Source of the DNA: Heligmosomoides polygyrus polygyrus
Lineage: Eukaryota > Nematoda > Chromadorea > Rhabditida > Heligmosomidae
DNA length: 64,000 nucleotides
Direction of reading: 5' to 3'
NCBI GenBank assembly: GCA_947396885.1
Contig: OX377204.1
Location: 124,001-188,000 of the forward strand
The translations under genes and the position numbers were made by a program. Below, piece after piece: positions 26,039 through 35,151 of this stretch. The notes beneath the pieces were generated by a model. The model was given only the letters and a program-made list of their open reading frames with translations. It made no database searches and was not told the DNA's origin. Every line of letters starts with the position of its first letter. Within the stretch, counting starts at the first letter, position 1.

Positions 26039-26078
26039 TTTGTCGATATTGATACCGTTTGATAGAGCTTTTCGGCTA
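26039..26078 (+). repeat. Degenerate satellite piece at the array edge
   Basis: Directly after the last regular monomer breaks off, about 40 bp resemble the GGCACCGTTCGATAGAGC part of the monomer with several changes. The phase has jumped, which suggests a deletion or recombination at the edge. Confidence 0.5.
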
Positions 26079-26731
26079 GTTCCTTCGTGATGTTCGCTGC
26101 TAGCTAGGAACTAAAGGCTGAACTTCGAAGAATCCATGTAATTGTATGAAGAAGCCGACACTTCATATTCGGTAAACTTCGCAGTGTTTACTATCAAAAT
26201 AAATGCCACGCTCTGCAAAACACAGATCTGATAAAGTATGTCTGTGATGGGGTTCTTTTTAAAACTCTTTAGCTCTATGAAGACAGACCAGTGGCGGGTC
26301 GTAAATCAATTACGGACGTTTGAGAGGACGAGCTCCATATCTATTTCAAGAATATCCAATTCCATATTTCCTGCAGGTATTTGGATTGATAGGAGGGAGG
26401 TGAATCAATTGGTGCAATTTAATTTTCATAAGTTGAATTTGAACGAAGTTATGGCTCTTTGACGGTTTGCGACGGAAAAATCTGTCGCAAAGCGTCGCTT
26501 GTTCACGAATTAGGGGCGGTATTGTAGTTTCCCCCATATATAGCCTGTATCATCCAGCTGCCTGGGCAGGTGAAAGCGCCATTTGATCAAGGCGGATGTG
26601 GCGCCATCTCCAATTGCCCTGTCGCGTGCGGAGTGGCGTTATTCCCGCCCTTTAAACAGAGGCGTCTCAAATGTCTGCGTCTCCACTATCTCGAGCTACT
26701 TGACTCTCGAGCAAGCCAAGGGAGTTGGGAG
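26079..26731. other. Unassigned sequence between satellite and hAT element
   Basis: No coding exon, RNA gene or repeat boundary was recognised. Small open frames here show no recognisable motif. The last 8 bases, GTTGGGAG, are the left target-site duplication of the next element. Confidence 0.5.
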
Positions 26732-26763
26732 CAGGGATGGGCGAAAATTTTAAAAATTTTCCC

Positions 26764-26872
26764 AGAAAACAGAAAACAGAAAATCGCTTTCGTCAGAAAA
26801 CAGAAATCAGAAAACAGAAAAGCCAAAAACGCCAGAAAACAGAAAATCAGAAAACAGAAAACAGAAAATTTC
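26764..26872 (+). repeat. Subterminal CAGAAAA repeats, left end of hAT element
   Basis: This is an irregular tandem of CAGAAAA and CAGAAAT words next to the left terminal repeat. Subterminal repeats in hAT elements often bind transposase, but that role is inferred here. Confidence 0.7.
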
Positions 26873-27621
26873 GAAATTATCATACGACCTAATTATTCTA
26901 CCAAAAGATCCATTTTTTCAGTAGCAAACGCTTTTCTATGTTTAGAAATGTAGTTGTGAACCAGCGTCTTAACTTGCAAGCGTTTATAAAAAAAAACTCT
27001 AGTACACTCCAGATTCAATACAATCAGCAAATTGTAAATTTTGACTGATGGATCCTAGGAATCTCAACATTTAAAGCATGCAACATTACTGATAAGCTCC
27101 GTTTCACAGCTAACACCCCAATTAATTGTCCAACTAGTAAGAAAATGGCTTTTCAGAGTATCGAACACAATGAAGCGTTATGAGGAGAAATGGTAATCAT
27201 ATAATGAAGAGGGAGTTTTAAGTGACTGTTCGTTTTTTCTACTGCATTGCTTAAGTTCATAGACACCCTCGCAACATACCCTAAAGCTGTGCAGAGATTC
27301 CAATTCCCTGATTACTACTGGCTGCGGCAGAGCTTCGAGAATAGTTCTCCTTGAAAGTGATCTAGTTTCCGCGTAGCTGAAAGATTCCAACTTACCAATG
27401 CACTTTTCAGCACCTAGGTACTCGTTAGCAGACTAGAGACACTTGTGTACTTGTGCACTGGATTGATATTTCACAGAACAATACGATATTGTAACTGAAG
27501 GAGCTGTCCGCACAACAGTTTGGTGAAAGTTCTATCTTAATGGGAAGAAACTATTGTACAGAATAGGGTCAAGTATATACGATCTCCATCATATTATTAT
27601 TATTTCCATTCATATCTACAT

Positions 27622-27950
27622 CCCAGTGGAAGACCAGCAGGACCGTCTTGCTGTACAAGAAGGGAGACGTGCACGACATTGGCAACTATCGCCCAATCTG
27701 CAGCCGAACACGACGAAAAACAGCCAGCGTTCCTACTCAGTACCTCAGAGTCCTTCGAGAGCAGTACAGTGGATTCACGACCAAGATCTTCTTCGTGAAT
27801 GCCTTGAACGAGGGATATGACGATTTCCGGGTCCCTCCAGCGCAAAGGATCCATTGGTGCACTCTGGCACGTGACGCGAACGCAATGAGACGCTACTTGT
27901 GCCCGCTTGAACAACTCGGTGATCAATAGGATGAAAGATGATGCAGATGA
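27622..27950 (+). pseudogene. RTE reverse-transcriptase mosaic inside the hAT element
   Basis: Three separated parts of an RTE protein are joined with the intervening parts missing. They are the start of the RT domain (TVLLYKKGDVHDIGNYRPIC), a palm-domain piece (LRVLREQYSGFTTKIF) and the C-terminal tail (FVNALNEGYDDFRV..RIHW). The same pieces are found in the RTE copies at 35-36 kb and 43.7 kb. The catalytic core is missing, so this is a dead, multiply deleted copy captured in or inserted into the hAT element. Confidence 0.75.
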
Positions 27951-28505
27951 TTCATGAAAAATTTCACGTATCACTACTGTATCACTGCATCAGCAAAATC
28001 AAAGCTAACTAAGACTTTCTGTCTCCAATTTTTGACAACTAAAAGCTGAGCAATGTCCAGAGTTAGAAAAACTCTTTGCAAAAGGCTTTGCAGAAAGCGT
28101 TCATTTAGGAAGACCGGCCAACATTTTCAATTTTTAAACCGGAGGTGGAAAATAGCCCTGCCCACAGTAACTCTAGGACAATTAGTCAATACAAAATTAA
28201 ATCCCAACAAAACACTAGTTTTGTAGTTTTAATATAAAATTTTAAGTGATCGTAGATAGTCCATGCTACTGCTAATATCGAAAAGAATACGAAGCCAAAT
28301 TATGAAAGTCGAGAGATGTCCTATGAAGGAACTCCTCAGCAACACTTATACAATCAGTCAAGCAAACAAAGCGGCATGCACATTCAAAAACGTCACATGC
28401 TTGCCATTTTAGATGCTCTAGATACACTAATTTAGAATGAAACTCATGGTTCTGTTATGCTCCTGGGTTATTGTGATAGGATTTCCATGACACAATTTTG
28501 TTTGC

Positions 28506-28622
28506 AGCTATATTTTCTGTTTTCTGGTCAATTTTTGGCCATTTTCCCAGAAAACAGAAAACAGAAAAAAATTGCCCAAAATGGCCAGAAAATCAGAAAA
28601 CAGAAAACAGAAAACAGAAATT
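28506..28622 (+). repeat. Subterminal CAGAAAA repeats, right end of hAT element
   Basis: CAGAAAA words are followed and preceded by partly complementary TTTTCTG and GGCCATTTT / AAAATGGCC blocks. The end could therefore fold back on itself. Confidence 0.65.
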
Positions 28623-28711
28623 CCGCCCATCCCTGGTTGGGAGTAGACGGGCCAGGGGGACGTGGGGTAGAACGCTAGTAACCCCTCACCCCATTTCACT
28701 GCCCACGAAGG

Positions 28712-28800
28712 GATGAAGGGCTTGGTTGGGTTGAGCGGGAAATCCGAAACAGCAACTTGGAATCAACTGCGCTACATGCGACCTCCCTTTTTAAATAATA
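28712..28800 (-). repeat. Partial SINE-A head, inverted
   Basis: On the minus strand this reads the first part of the tRNA-derived SINE described at 34,395 (box A region through the CCAACCAAGCC-like segment). It lies head-to-head with the next copy, separated by about 10 bp. Confidence 0.65.
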
Positions 28801-28807
28801 AGCTAAA

Positions 28808-29085
28808 AGGGTGCATACAGCGCAGTCGGAAGAGGTACCGGCCGTCGCGTGCCGATACTCTGTTCATGGTTCGGATTTCCCGACCAGTCCAACCAAGTCT
28901 TCTATCCCTCCGGGTCGGTGAACTGGTACCAGGCTTCTCTGTGAAGGGTGAAGCGCTGACTTTTTCATCGGTTGGCCACCGCAAATCATTGTATGGCCAA
29001 ATGCGCACTCAGATCGCCTCGACGACATCATGTAGAAGTAGAATGCGTGGCGCATCCCGAAAGGGATTAAGTGGTGGAGAAAGGG
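28808..29085 (+). repeat. SINE-A, tRNA-derived, diverged copy
   Basis: A box A-like CAGCGCAGTCGG is followed by a box B-like GGTTCGGATTTCC at 28,868-28,880. The non-tRNA body matches the copy at 34,395, including CCACCGCAA and ATTGTATGGCCAAAT. It is more diverged than the two copies with clear target duplications. Confidence 0.75.
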
Positions 29086-29948
29086 TTTAAGATTAAGATT
29101 CGTAATGGTGATCAGATTTCCTATCCGTTGATGTGCAAACTAGGCGTTTAATTTTTAGATGAAAATCGTGAAAACTGATAGTTACTGTACTGGCCCAAGG
29201 AGTACGGTCATTTTACGGCCTCTCCTGCTCCCTCGAGATAATTACCTCCTGAGGACCTTTTTAGTTTGGGGACAGTCTGGTGGAAGATTCCACTGTATTC
29301 TACTAATTCTACTGATCGTAGTCAGCACCCAACAGACGCCTTTCCAACGATTTTGCAAGACTCAATACAACAGTAAGAAAAGATGACGTCAGACAGTGCT
29401 AGAGCAAAGCTGTGAACAAATGTATCTGTCCAAAGGTGCGTATTCAATATTTTTGGTCCGCAATGTTGGTAAAATTTATTAAAAAGAAGAAAATTTTTTT
29501 AATTTATATTAGAAATTAAAAGGAAAAACAAACGCACTTTATTCCCAAACAGGTTCAGCGATGTTAGTCGAGACATGTTGCTGAATAGTGGAACATTTGC
29601 TAGCTATTGCTGGCCAAGCTGAGCTCCTCCAGTGACGACTCCACCATTCGAAAGCCTTAAAGAGATATGGGCTTAGTCAGAAAACATTGCAAAGAGTACT
29701 ACTGGCATGTTTATCAAATAAGAATTGAAGAAAATTGATCAGGACAGCAGAAAAGATGTAAAGAGTGAGAAGGTGAAGCAATGAGAGAAACAGTAGAGGG
29801 AAAGGGTCCGAAAGGTCAATAGAAACTGAAGAAGAGGCGGAAGGGAGAAGAACAATGTAAAGTAGAGAAAGAAGGCGAAGAGCATGATGAGTAGAAAGAA
29901 TAGGAAAGCTAGTTGCAACCCTAGAACCGTACGGATCCTACTAAATAT
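29086..29948. other. Unassigned sequence
   Basis: No gene was recognised. Around 29,760-29,910 the plus strand is strongly purine-rich (GAAG/AGAG words). Confidence 0.4.
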
Positions 29949-30054
29949 ACCAAGAATAAACCAACAGGAGGATTAGCTAAGGGCCTGTTCATACATACTT
30001 CGCGACGGGAGTGACGGCAGAGGAGAGAGCGATAGGGCGAAGGACACGTATATA
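29949..30054 (+). repeat. ~105 bp direct repeat, left copy
   Basis: This runs from CAAGAATAAACC to GGACACGTAT and is repeated almost unchanged at 31,237-31,335, on the other side of the palindromic element and microsatellite. Part of it (CCTGTTCATAC..CTTCGCGACGGGAG) belongs to a wider terminal-repeat family also seen near 45.2, 40.0 and 61.2 kb. Confidence 0.75.
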
Positions 30055-30056
30055 TT

Positions 30057-31102
30057 AGGTTGTCTCATAAGTCCCGCCGTTTTTTTTCAACGATTCACTA
30101 CAGATTTCGCCGGCGGTCTCTAGCATAGCGTTGCATAGCTTTCGAAAGAGAATGATTTGCTCTATCAGAATTTGTACTGCATTTCTTTTTTCGTCATGAA
30201 TTTTGCCAATTTTTAGGTCGTTGAAGTGAAAAGTGAAAAAGTGAAAAAGTAGCCATTTGCGCACTTGTTCTCTCCGCTTAGGTTTGCAATTTTTGCGCAG
30301 TTTTTTATAGCATTTGGAAGGAAATGTTCTGTACTACAAGAGCATGTGTTAGTGCTGTTCGCTCATTTGTACTTTATTGATTTTTAGGTCATCAAATTGG
30401 GACGTCCGAAGGAGGATGGTTATTTTTGCCGACAGCTCCTGCTCTGTGGTTGGACTTTTTGGGGTTGGTGTTATATGTCTTTCGAAAGAGAATGTCTTGC
30501 TCTATAAGAATATGTGTTGCGTTTATTGATTTCTATTGAATGTCAACAAAATGCCAAAAAGAGAAAAATCGTCTTCACCAACAACTCCTTCTCCTTCTTC
30601 AGTTGTTGATATTCGACAGAAATCAGCGTGAGCCAACGCTACACAAATTCTTACTAAGCAAGTCATCCTCTTCCAAACGACATATACCACCAAGCAAAAA
30701 AATCCAACCACAGAACTGGAGTTTTGGTAAAATTCGGACGGAAAAGTCGGAATTCCCAATTTGATTACCTAAAAATCAGTAACGGGCAAGTGAGAAAATA
30801 GGACCAACACATATTCTTGTAGCACAGAACATTGTCCTTCAAGTGCTGTAAAAAACTGCGCAAAAAATTAGAAACCTAAGCGGAGAGAACAAATGCGCAA
30901 ATGGCTACTTTTTCACTTTTCACTTTTCACTTCAACGACCTAAAAATTGACAAAATCCATGATGAAAAAAGGAACGCAATGCATATTCTGATAGAGCAAA
31001 TCATTCTCTTTCGAAAGCTATGCAGCGCTATGCAAGAAAGAGACCGCCGGCGAAATCTGCAGTGAATCGTTGAAAAAAATGGCGGGGACTTATGGGACAA
31101 TA
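30057..31102. mobile_element. Palindromic fold-back element with mariner-like ends (~1.05 kb)
   Basis: The left half (from AGGTTGTCTCATAAGTCC) and the right half (ending GGACTTATGGGACAATATA) are reverse complements over nearly their whole length. The centre lies near 30,575, with arms of about 500 bp and visible divergence. Each arm also contains two diverged direct copies of a TTTCGAAAGAGAATG word about 340 bp apart. The ends resemble mariner termini, but there is no transposase. This is probably a MITE or fold-back derivative mobilised in trans. Confidence 0.7.
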
Positions 31103-31107
31103 TATAT

Positions 31108-31178
<71 letters not shown>

Positions 31179-31240
31179 TATTTATTTATATTTATTTTTA
31201 TTTATATATATATATATTTATTTATATATATATATCAAGA
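31099..31240 (+). repeat. (TTTA)n microsatellite
   Basis: A TTTA tandem tract grades into ATATAT. It abuts the right end of the palindromic element. Confidence 0.97.
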
Positions 31241-31335
31241 ATAAACCAACAGGAGGATTAGCTAAGGGCTAGTTCATACTTCGCGACGGGAGTGACGGCA
31301 GAAGCGGGAGCGACAGGGCGAAGGACACGTATCGA
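31237..31335 (+). repeat. ~105 bp direct repeat, right copy
   Basis: This is the partner of 29,949-30,054. After the shared end GGACACGTAT the sequence continues into different DNA on the right, which suggests that this copy is the undisturbed locus. Confidence 0.75.
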
Positions 31336-31423
31336 TCAGTGCCAGGCCTGGAGCGGCCGATATACAGGCTTTATGTTGCCTCAGGTGTTTTATTGCTATC
31401 AAAACTCTTGAACCAGACGGGGC

Positions 31424-31500
31424 TCGAACCCGCACCTTCTGCTTTCCGGGTAGCAATGCTGAGGCTTACATCGCCCGGAAAGCAGGAGGCACGGGTTCGA
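31424..31500. repeat. Inverted repeat with two tRNA-like T-arms
   Basis: Two 27 bp arms at 31,424-31,450 and 31,474-31,500 are reverse complements with few mismatches and a 23 bp loop. Both arms end in GGGTTCGA read outward, the core of a polymerase III box B. No full tRNA cloverleaf can be drawn. It may be a tRNA-derived SINE remnant in head-to-head form. Confidence 0.6.
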
Positions 31501-31599
31501 CAGCCCCCCCCCCCTTCCGCAAGAGATTTGATCGCAAGAAAACATTGTGCAACAACCTTGAATCGTGATCTTCAGTCGAAACGCAGCTAGTAGGAACGC

Positions 31600-32500
31600 C
31601 GACGTTGTCCGAATTCTGGCAGCTCTGGCACTCCAGCCATCTTCACCTACGTCACTCTAACCACAACTGCTGCCAGAATGTTGACCTTCTCCCCGGGCTT
31701 CCTTCTTGCCCTAAGTAGAAATAACGATCTTATTCAGCTGTCTTTATGCCTCCCTTTCTACTTCCCAATTGGAAAGCTCTTCAGCACGATTCCCGACTGA
31801 AGAAAAAGACCATCAACAAACCACAAGCAAACGGCACAAAGTCAGGGTCAAATGAGACCTCTTCGTGCCCTCGAGTCACTCGCGTATTCAACGTGTTTTT
31901 GAGTTTCTTTTTTGAGAAGATTGCCTCCGTATTGCAAGTGTAGGTTGAGTTCTTGTTGTTCAATCCGATAGGGATTGCCCTCATTTTCTGCACTTGTTCA
32001 CAGCCTATTAGAGGACCAGACGAAGAACGCATGCACTGTCTGGGCGGATCACTCCTAGAGTATGCAGCAAAGAGAACTGAGCTTGATACTAGCAATTCAG
32101 TTAATAAGATCCATAGTACACATGATGATTTAGTGCACTACGATTAGATGAAGTGGCTTCTGGAAAGGTCTAATGGTCAACTAGTGCCCCGTCAGCTAGT
32201 GCACCGCTGTTCTCAGTCAAACCGGAATTTGTGCCCAGAATGGGTTCTGTGTGCTTCGAACCTAATCGAATTCCTGCTACGCACGCGGCTAACACCTCTT
32301 ATCGGCTGCACCACGTCCACACCACAATGTCTTTCCATTCGGTAACCTTGGGCGAGATTCATCAACGTTACAGCGGTAACATTTCACAGCGCATTCACAA
32401 TACAACAATCTTACAGAGAAAGCACCACAAATTCTGATTCATCGAAAACGCGGTGAAAGTAACGGCAGTCTATAATTCGACGGCAAGTGCGCATTGTCCG
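31600..32500. other. Unassigned sequence
   Basis: No exon, RNA gene or repeat end was recognised. The small open frames lack family motifs. Confidence 0.4.
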
Positions 32501-32504
32501 CATT

Positions 32505-32897
32505 AAGGCCTCCGCACACTTTTGCCGCAATGCGGTACGCGGCAGACAGCAAAACTGCTTCGTAGGAGGCAAAACTGTCGTTTAGGCGATACTCATCATC
32601 AGCTTTGCAGCTCCACTCCATCGCCAACGCAGTTTCATTATCTTTATCATTATCAGTACCCAGCCTAGATCACGCCACGATCAACTAGAGCCCAAACAGA
32701 AGTAGTCGGGAATCAAGCGGCTGCAGCGGCAATTATGCCTTGAATCGTTATTGCCGCTGCCACGTTGACGGTAGCTGCTGCCGCTTTGACGGTGCCGCAC
32801 CTGCCGCCCAGGCGACGCATCAGCGGCAAACTCTGCTTCTCTATCCTACGCTTAAAGATAGCGCTGCCGCGTTGCCGCAAAAGTGTGCGGAGGCCTT
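32505..32897. mobile_element. MITE with GGCCTCCGCACAC ends (393 bp)
   Basis: Terminal inverted repeats of about 28 bp (AAGGCCTCCGCACACTTTTG on the left and its complement on the right) bracket a short interior. The interior is rich in CTGCCGC/GCGGCAG words. No transposase is encoded. A clear target duplication is not visible; TTA/TAA-type bases flank both ends. Confidence 0.7.
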
Positions 32898-33169
32898 TAG
32901 GGTTATACATTAGAATTACACATCGAAGACAGAATGAACCAGTTTCGTAAAAACTAGCCCTGCTATAGTGTGGTTCATGATTATATCTGTGAAAGTCAGC
33001 ACGTGTGGTTTTGCGCATGTACAAATGAACAAGTAGTTTTTGACGTCATTTTGAAAACGGGTTTGAACAAACATATCAACGAACATGCACTATTTCCGTT
33101 TTCGTGTTTTGTACCCCGATTTCTGGTCATTTTCTGAGTCCTTTCGTTTTGTGGCGCGTGGTAATTTTG

Positions 33170-33690
33170 TGGTGAGACTGACGAGGGAGGTCACTGAACT
33201 CAGTCCGGAGATTCCGAACGGGACCTATATGGTCTTGTAGGGCATCGGACGAGGATCATAGAACTGTGTTTCGTTTATGCTAACTGCCCCTGAGACCAAA
33301 AATGGCCAAAAATGGTGTCGCTTCAGGACAGGCTGATAAGGCAAAAGTGACACCTGGAGTGGCCCTGTCCTGCTCAGAACTTGGCCTACAAACGGTTTGG
33401 AGCTCAAATCAAGTTTAGAGTATAGTAATATGATAATTTCCTACGCTTCCTAGACGAAGTTGTAGTGAACATTCAAGTGATTCATTCGAAACGGTGTCGC
33501 CAGACGGCTGGATGTGGATAGCGAGGCGAGCTTGAGGACGGGGGGGGGGGGGTTGAGGGTTCGATTCCGGGGGTGCGAATTCGATTTGCTCTGTGGAGTG
33601 CTCCCGTTTTTGAAAATAAAGAGTACATTTTGGCTTCGGTAGGGTACCGCATTCGCTTCCTAATCCTGCTTTCAACAGTTGTCAAATGTG
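33170..33690 (+). repeat. Dispersed repeat B with internal tRNA-like box B
   Basis: This matches, in opposite orientation, a second copy that is split by the RTE insertion (34,955-35,151 and 38,161-38,460). It includes GGTTCGATTCC at about 33,556, a perfect box B. In the other copy TGGCCAACTGG in the box A position lies upstream. It is probably a SINE or a composite with a tRNA-derived part. Confidence 0.7.
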
Positions 33691-34099
33691 GACGAAGCTG
33701 ATTTTGTCGTTTGGAGTGATGTCACGCGTCCATCAAACCATGGTTGTCTCGCTGAGGAAGGTTCGGTTAGATGCTATCCCCATATGACCTCTTTGGAATA
33801 CTCCCAATTAGCTTTGGAAGTGTTTCTCGCTGTCACCTCATTTGCGGACACGATCGACAAGTATTGATTTGACCCATCATCAAGACATGCTCATCGTTCT
33901 TCGGATTCCTTCATAGACTGCTTTTTATTCTTCTCGCAATTTTTACTATTTTAGCTAACTGTTACCAAGTACAGCATATTTTATCCAACTCGTGTGACTG
34001 GTCGCCTTGCCGTGTGTTTCTTATTCACCACTCTCGTATACGCTTACGGGAGACGGGTCGGGGGCAGTGCATGTAGGAGCATTTGCACTCACTCCCTCA

Positions 34100-34394
34100 A
34101 CTCTAGAGGTTGAAAAAGATTTTTCGTCCAAAATTCATCTATAGGGTTATTTGGGATGCAGATCACCAATCTGGCGACCATTTTCGGTGAAACGAGATTA
34201 TAGAAGGTTACGATAGTATGTGTATGCAAGAGAGTATACGCAGAATAACCGGCACTGCTGCATTTTACGACTCCAAAGGTTGAGGAGAGGTCGAAAGAAA
34301 CAATTTCGCTTAAACATCGCCCAGGGGAATTATTTGGGGTGCTGACCAAGGATATGATATCCATTTTTAAGATTTCGGTCGATTACGGTAGGTT
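34100..34394 (+). repeat. Dispersed repeat D
   Basis: This contains GGGGTGCTGACCA..ATC and TTTCGGTCGATTACGGTAGG, words shared with repeats near 34.85, 39.4, 42.9 and 49.8-50.4 kb. No coding capacity. Its last 12 bases (34,383-34,394) are the left target-site duplication of the SINE that interrupts it. Confidence 0.6.
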
Positions 34395-34689
34395 AGGGCG
34401 CGTGTAGCGCAGTCGGAGGAGGCGCGACTGTCGCGTGCACCCGATACCGGGTTCCTGGTTCGGATTTCCCGCCCAGGCCAACCAAGCCGTCCATCCCTCC
34501 GGGGTCGGTGAATTGGTACCGGACTTGTCTGGGAAGGATAAAGCGCTGACTTGTTCATCGGCCGGCCACCGCAAGTCATTGTATGGCCAAATACGCATTC
34601 ATGTAGCCTCCACGACATCCCGTAGAAGTAGAATGCGCTGGCGCATCCCAGAAGGGATTGAGTAACGCCGTCCTTTATCCTTTATCCTT
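34395..34689 (+). mobile_element. SINE-A, tRNA-derived, 295 bp, with 12 bp target duplication
   Basis: Box A TAGCGCAGTCGG (34,405-34,416) and box B GGTTCGGATTTCC (34,457-34,469) define a polymerase III tRNA-like head. A unique body follows, then a TCCTTTA-repeat tail. Perfect 12 bp duplications TTACGGTAGGTT flank it at 34,383-34,394 and 34,690-34,701, showing reverse-transcribed insertion into repeat D. The 48,088 copy is almost the same length, so this looks like a recently active family. Confidence 0.85.
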
Positions 34690-34834
34690 TTACGGTAGGT
34701 TGCTGTAGATATGGGTGACTAAAGCTGTCTACGTTAATAGAATCGCTTTCTTCTCCAGTGTGGTCTTCTCCAATGTTATTTTCCATCCTTCGACTTTGAG
34801 ATGCAAAGTGGTGCCAGAAAAGTGAAAATTCAGA

Positions 34835-34945
34835 AAAAGATGACAGATTCGTGGTCAGCCGCTTAAATAATTCTCCTTATGTGAGGTCAGGGCGAAATCG
34901 GCGAATGGTCGTGACCTCGTCACCCTTATTCGCCGCTACCCAGTA
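34835..34945 (-). repeat. Dispersed repeat D, fragment
   Basis: ACAGATTCGTGGTCAGC and GGGCGAAATCGGCGAA match the repeat D words seen at 42.9 and 50.1 kb. Confidence 0.5.
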
Positions 34946-34954
34946 GTGGACTAC

Positions 34955-35151
34955 CCTACCGAAGCCAAAATGTACTCTTCTCCTCTTTTAAAAATGGCAA
35001 AAGATCACCTAGCAAATCCTTTAACCCCATCCGGAATCGAACCCTTGACCCCCGTCCTCAAGTCCGCCTCGCTATCCAGTTGGCCATTCAGTCGTTGCCG
35101 ACACCGTTTCTAATGAATCACTTGAATGTACACTGCAGCTTCGTCTAGGAA
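34955..35151 (-). repeat. Dispersed repeat B, part 1 of a copy split by RTE
   Basis: Reverse complement of the tRNA-like end of repeat B. It stops at TCGTCTAGGAA, where the RTE element is inserted, and continues at 38,161. Confidence 0.75.

Larger units (their letters stand above)
26732..28635. mobile_element. Non-autonomous hAT-type DNA transposon (1,904 bp)
   Basis: Terminal inverted repeats CAGGGATGGGCG (26,732) and CGCCCATCCCTG (ending 28,635) are flanked by a perfect 8 bp duplication, GTTGGGAG at 26,724-26,731 and 28,636-28,643. An 8 bp duplication and CAGGG-type ends are hallmarks of the hAT superfamily. No hAT transposase frame is visible inside, so any movement must have depended on a transposase supplied in trans. 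Both ends carry subterminal CAGAAAA-rich repeats, and the middle contains RTE retrotransposon scraps. Confidence 0.85.

Noticed and set aside
1..26078. Tandem array as 5S rDNA, histone or spliced-leader gene cluster
   Set aside because: No 5S, spliced-leader or histone motif is present in the monomer.
26570..26953. Open frame with repeated ENRKQK
   Set aside because: Translation of the CAGAAAA subterminal repeat of the hAT element.
31070..31261. Open frame with repeated YLFI
   Set aside because: Translation of the TTTA microsatellite.
31340..31510. True tRNA gene
   Set aside because: Only T-arm/box B halves are present in inverted form; no acceptor stem or anticodon arm can be formed.
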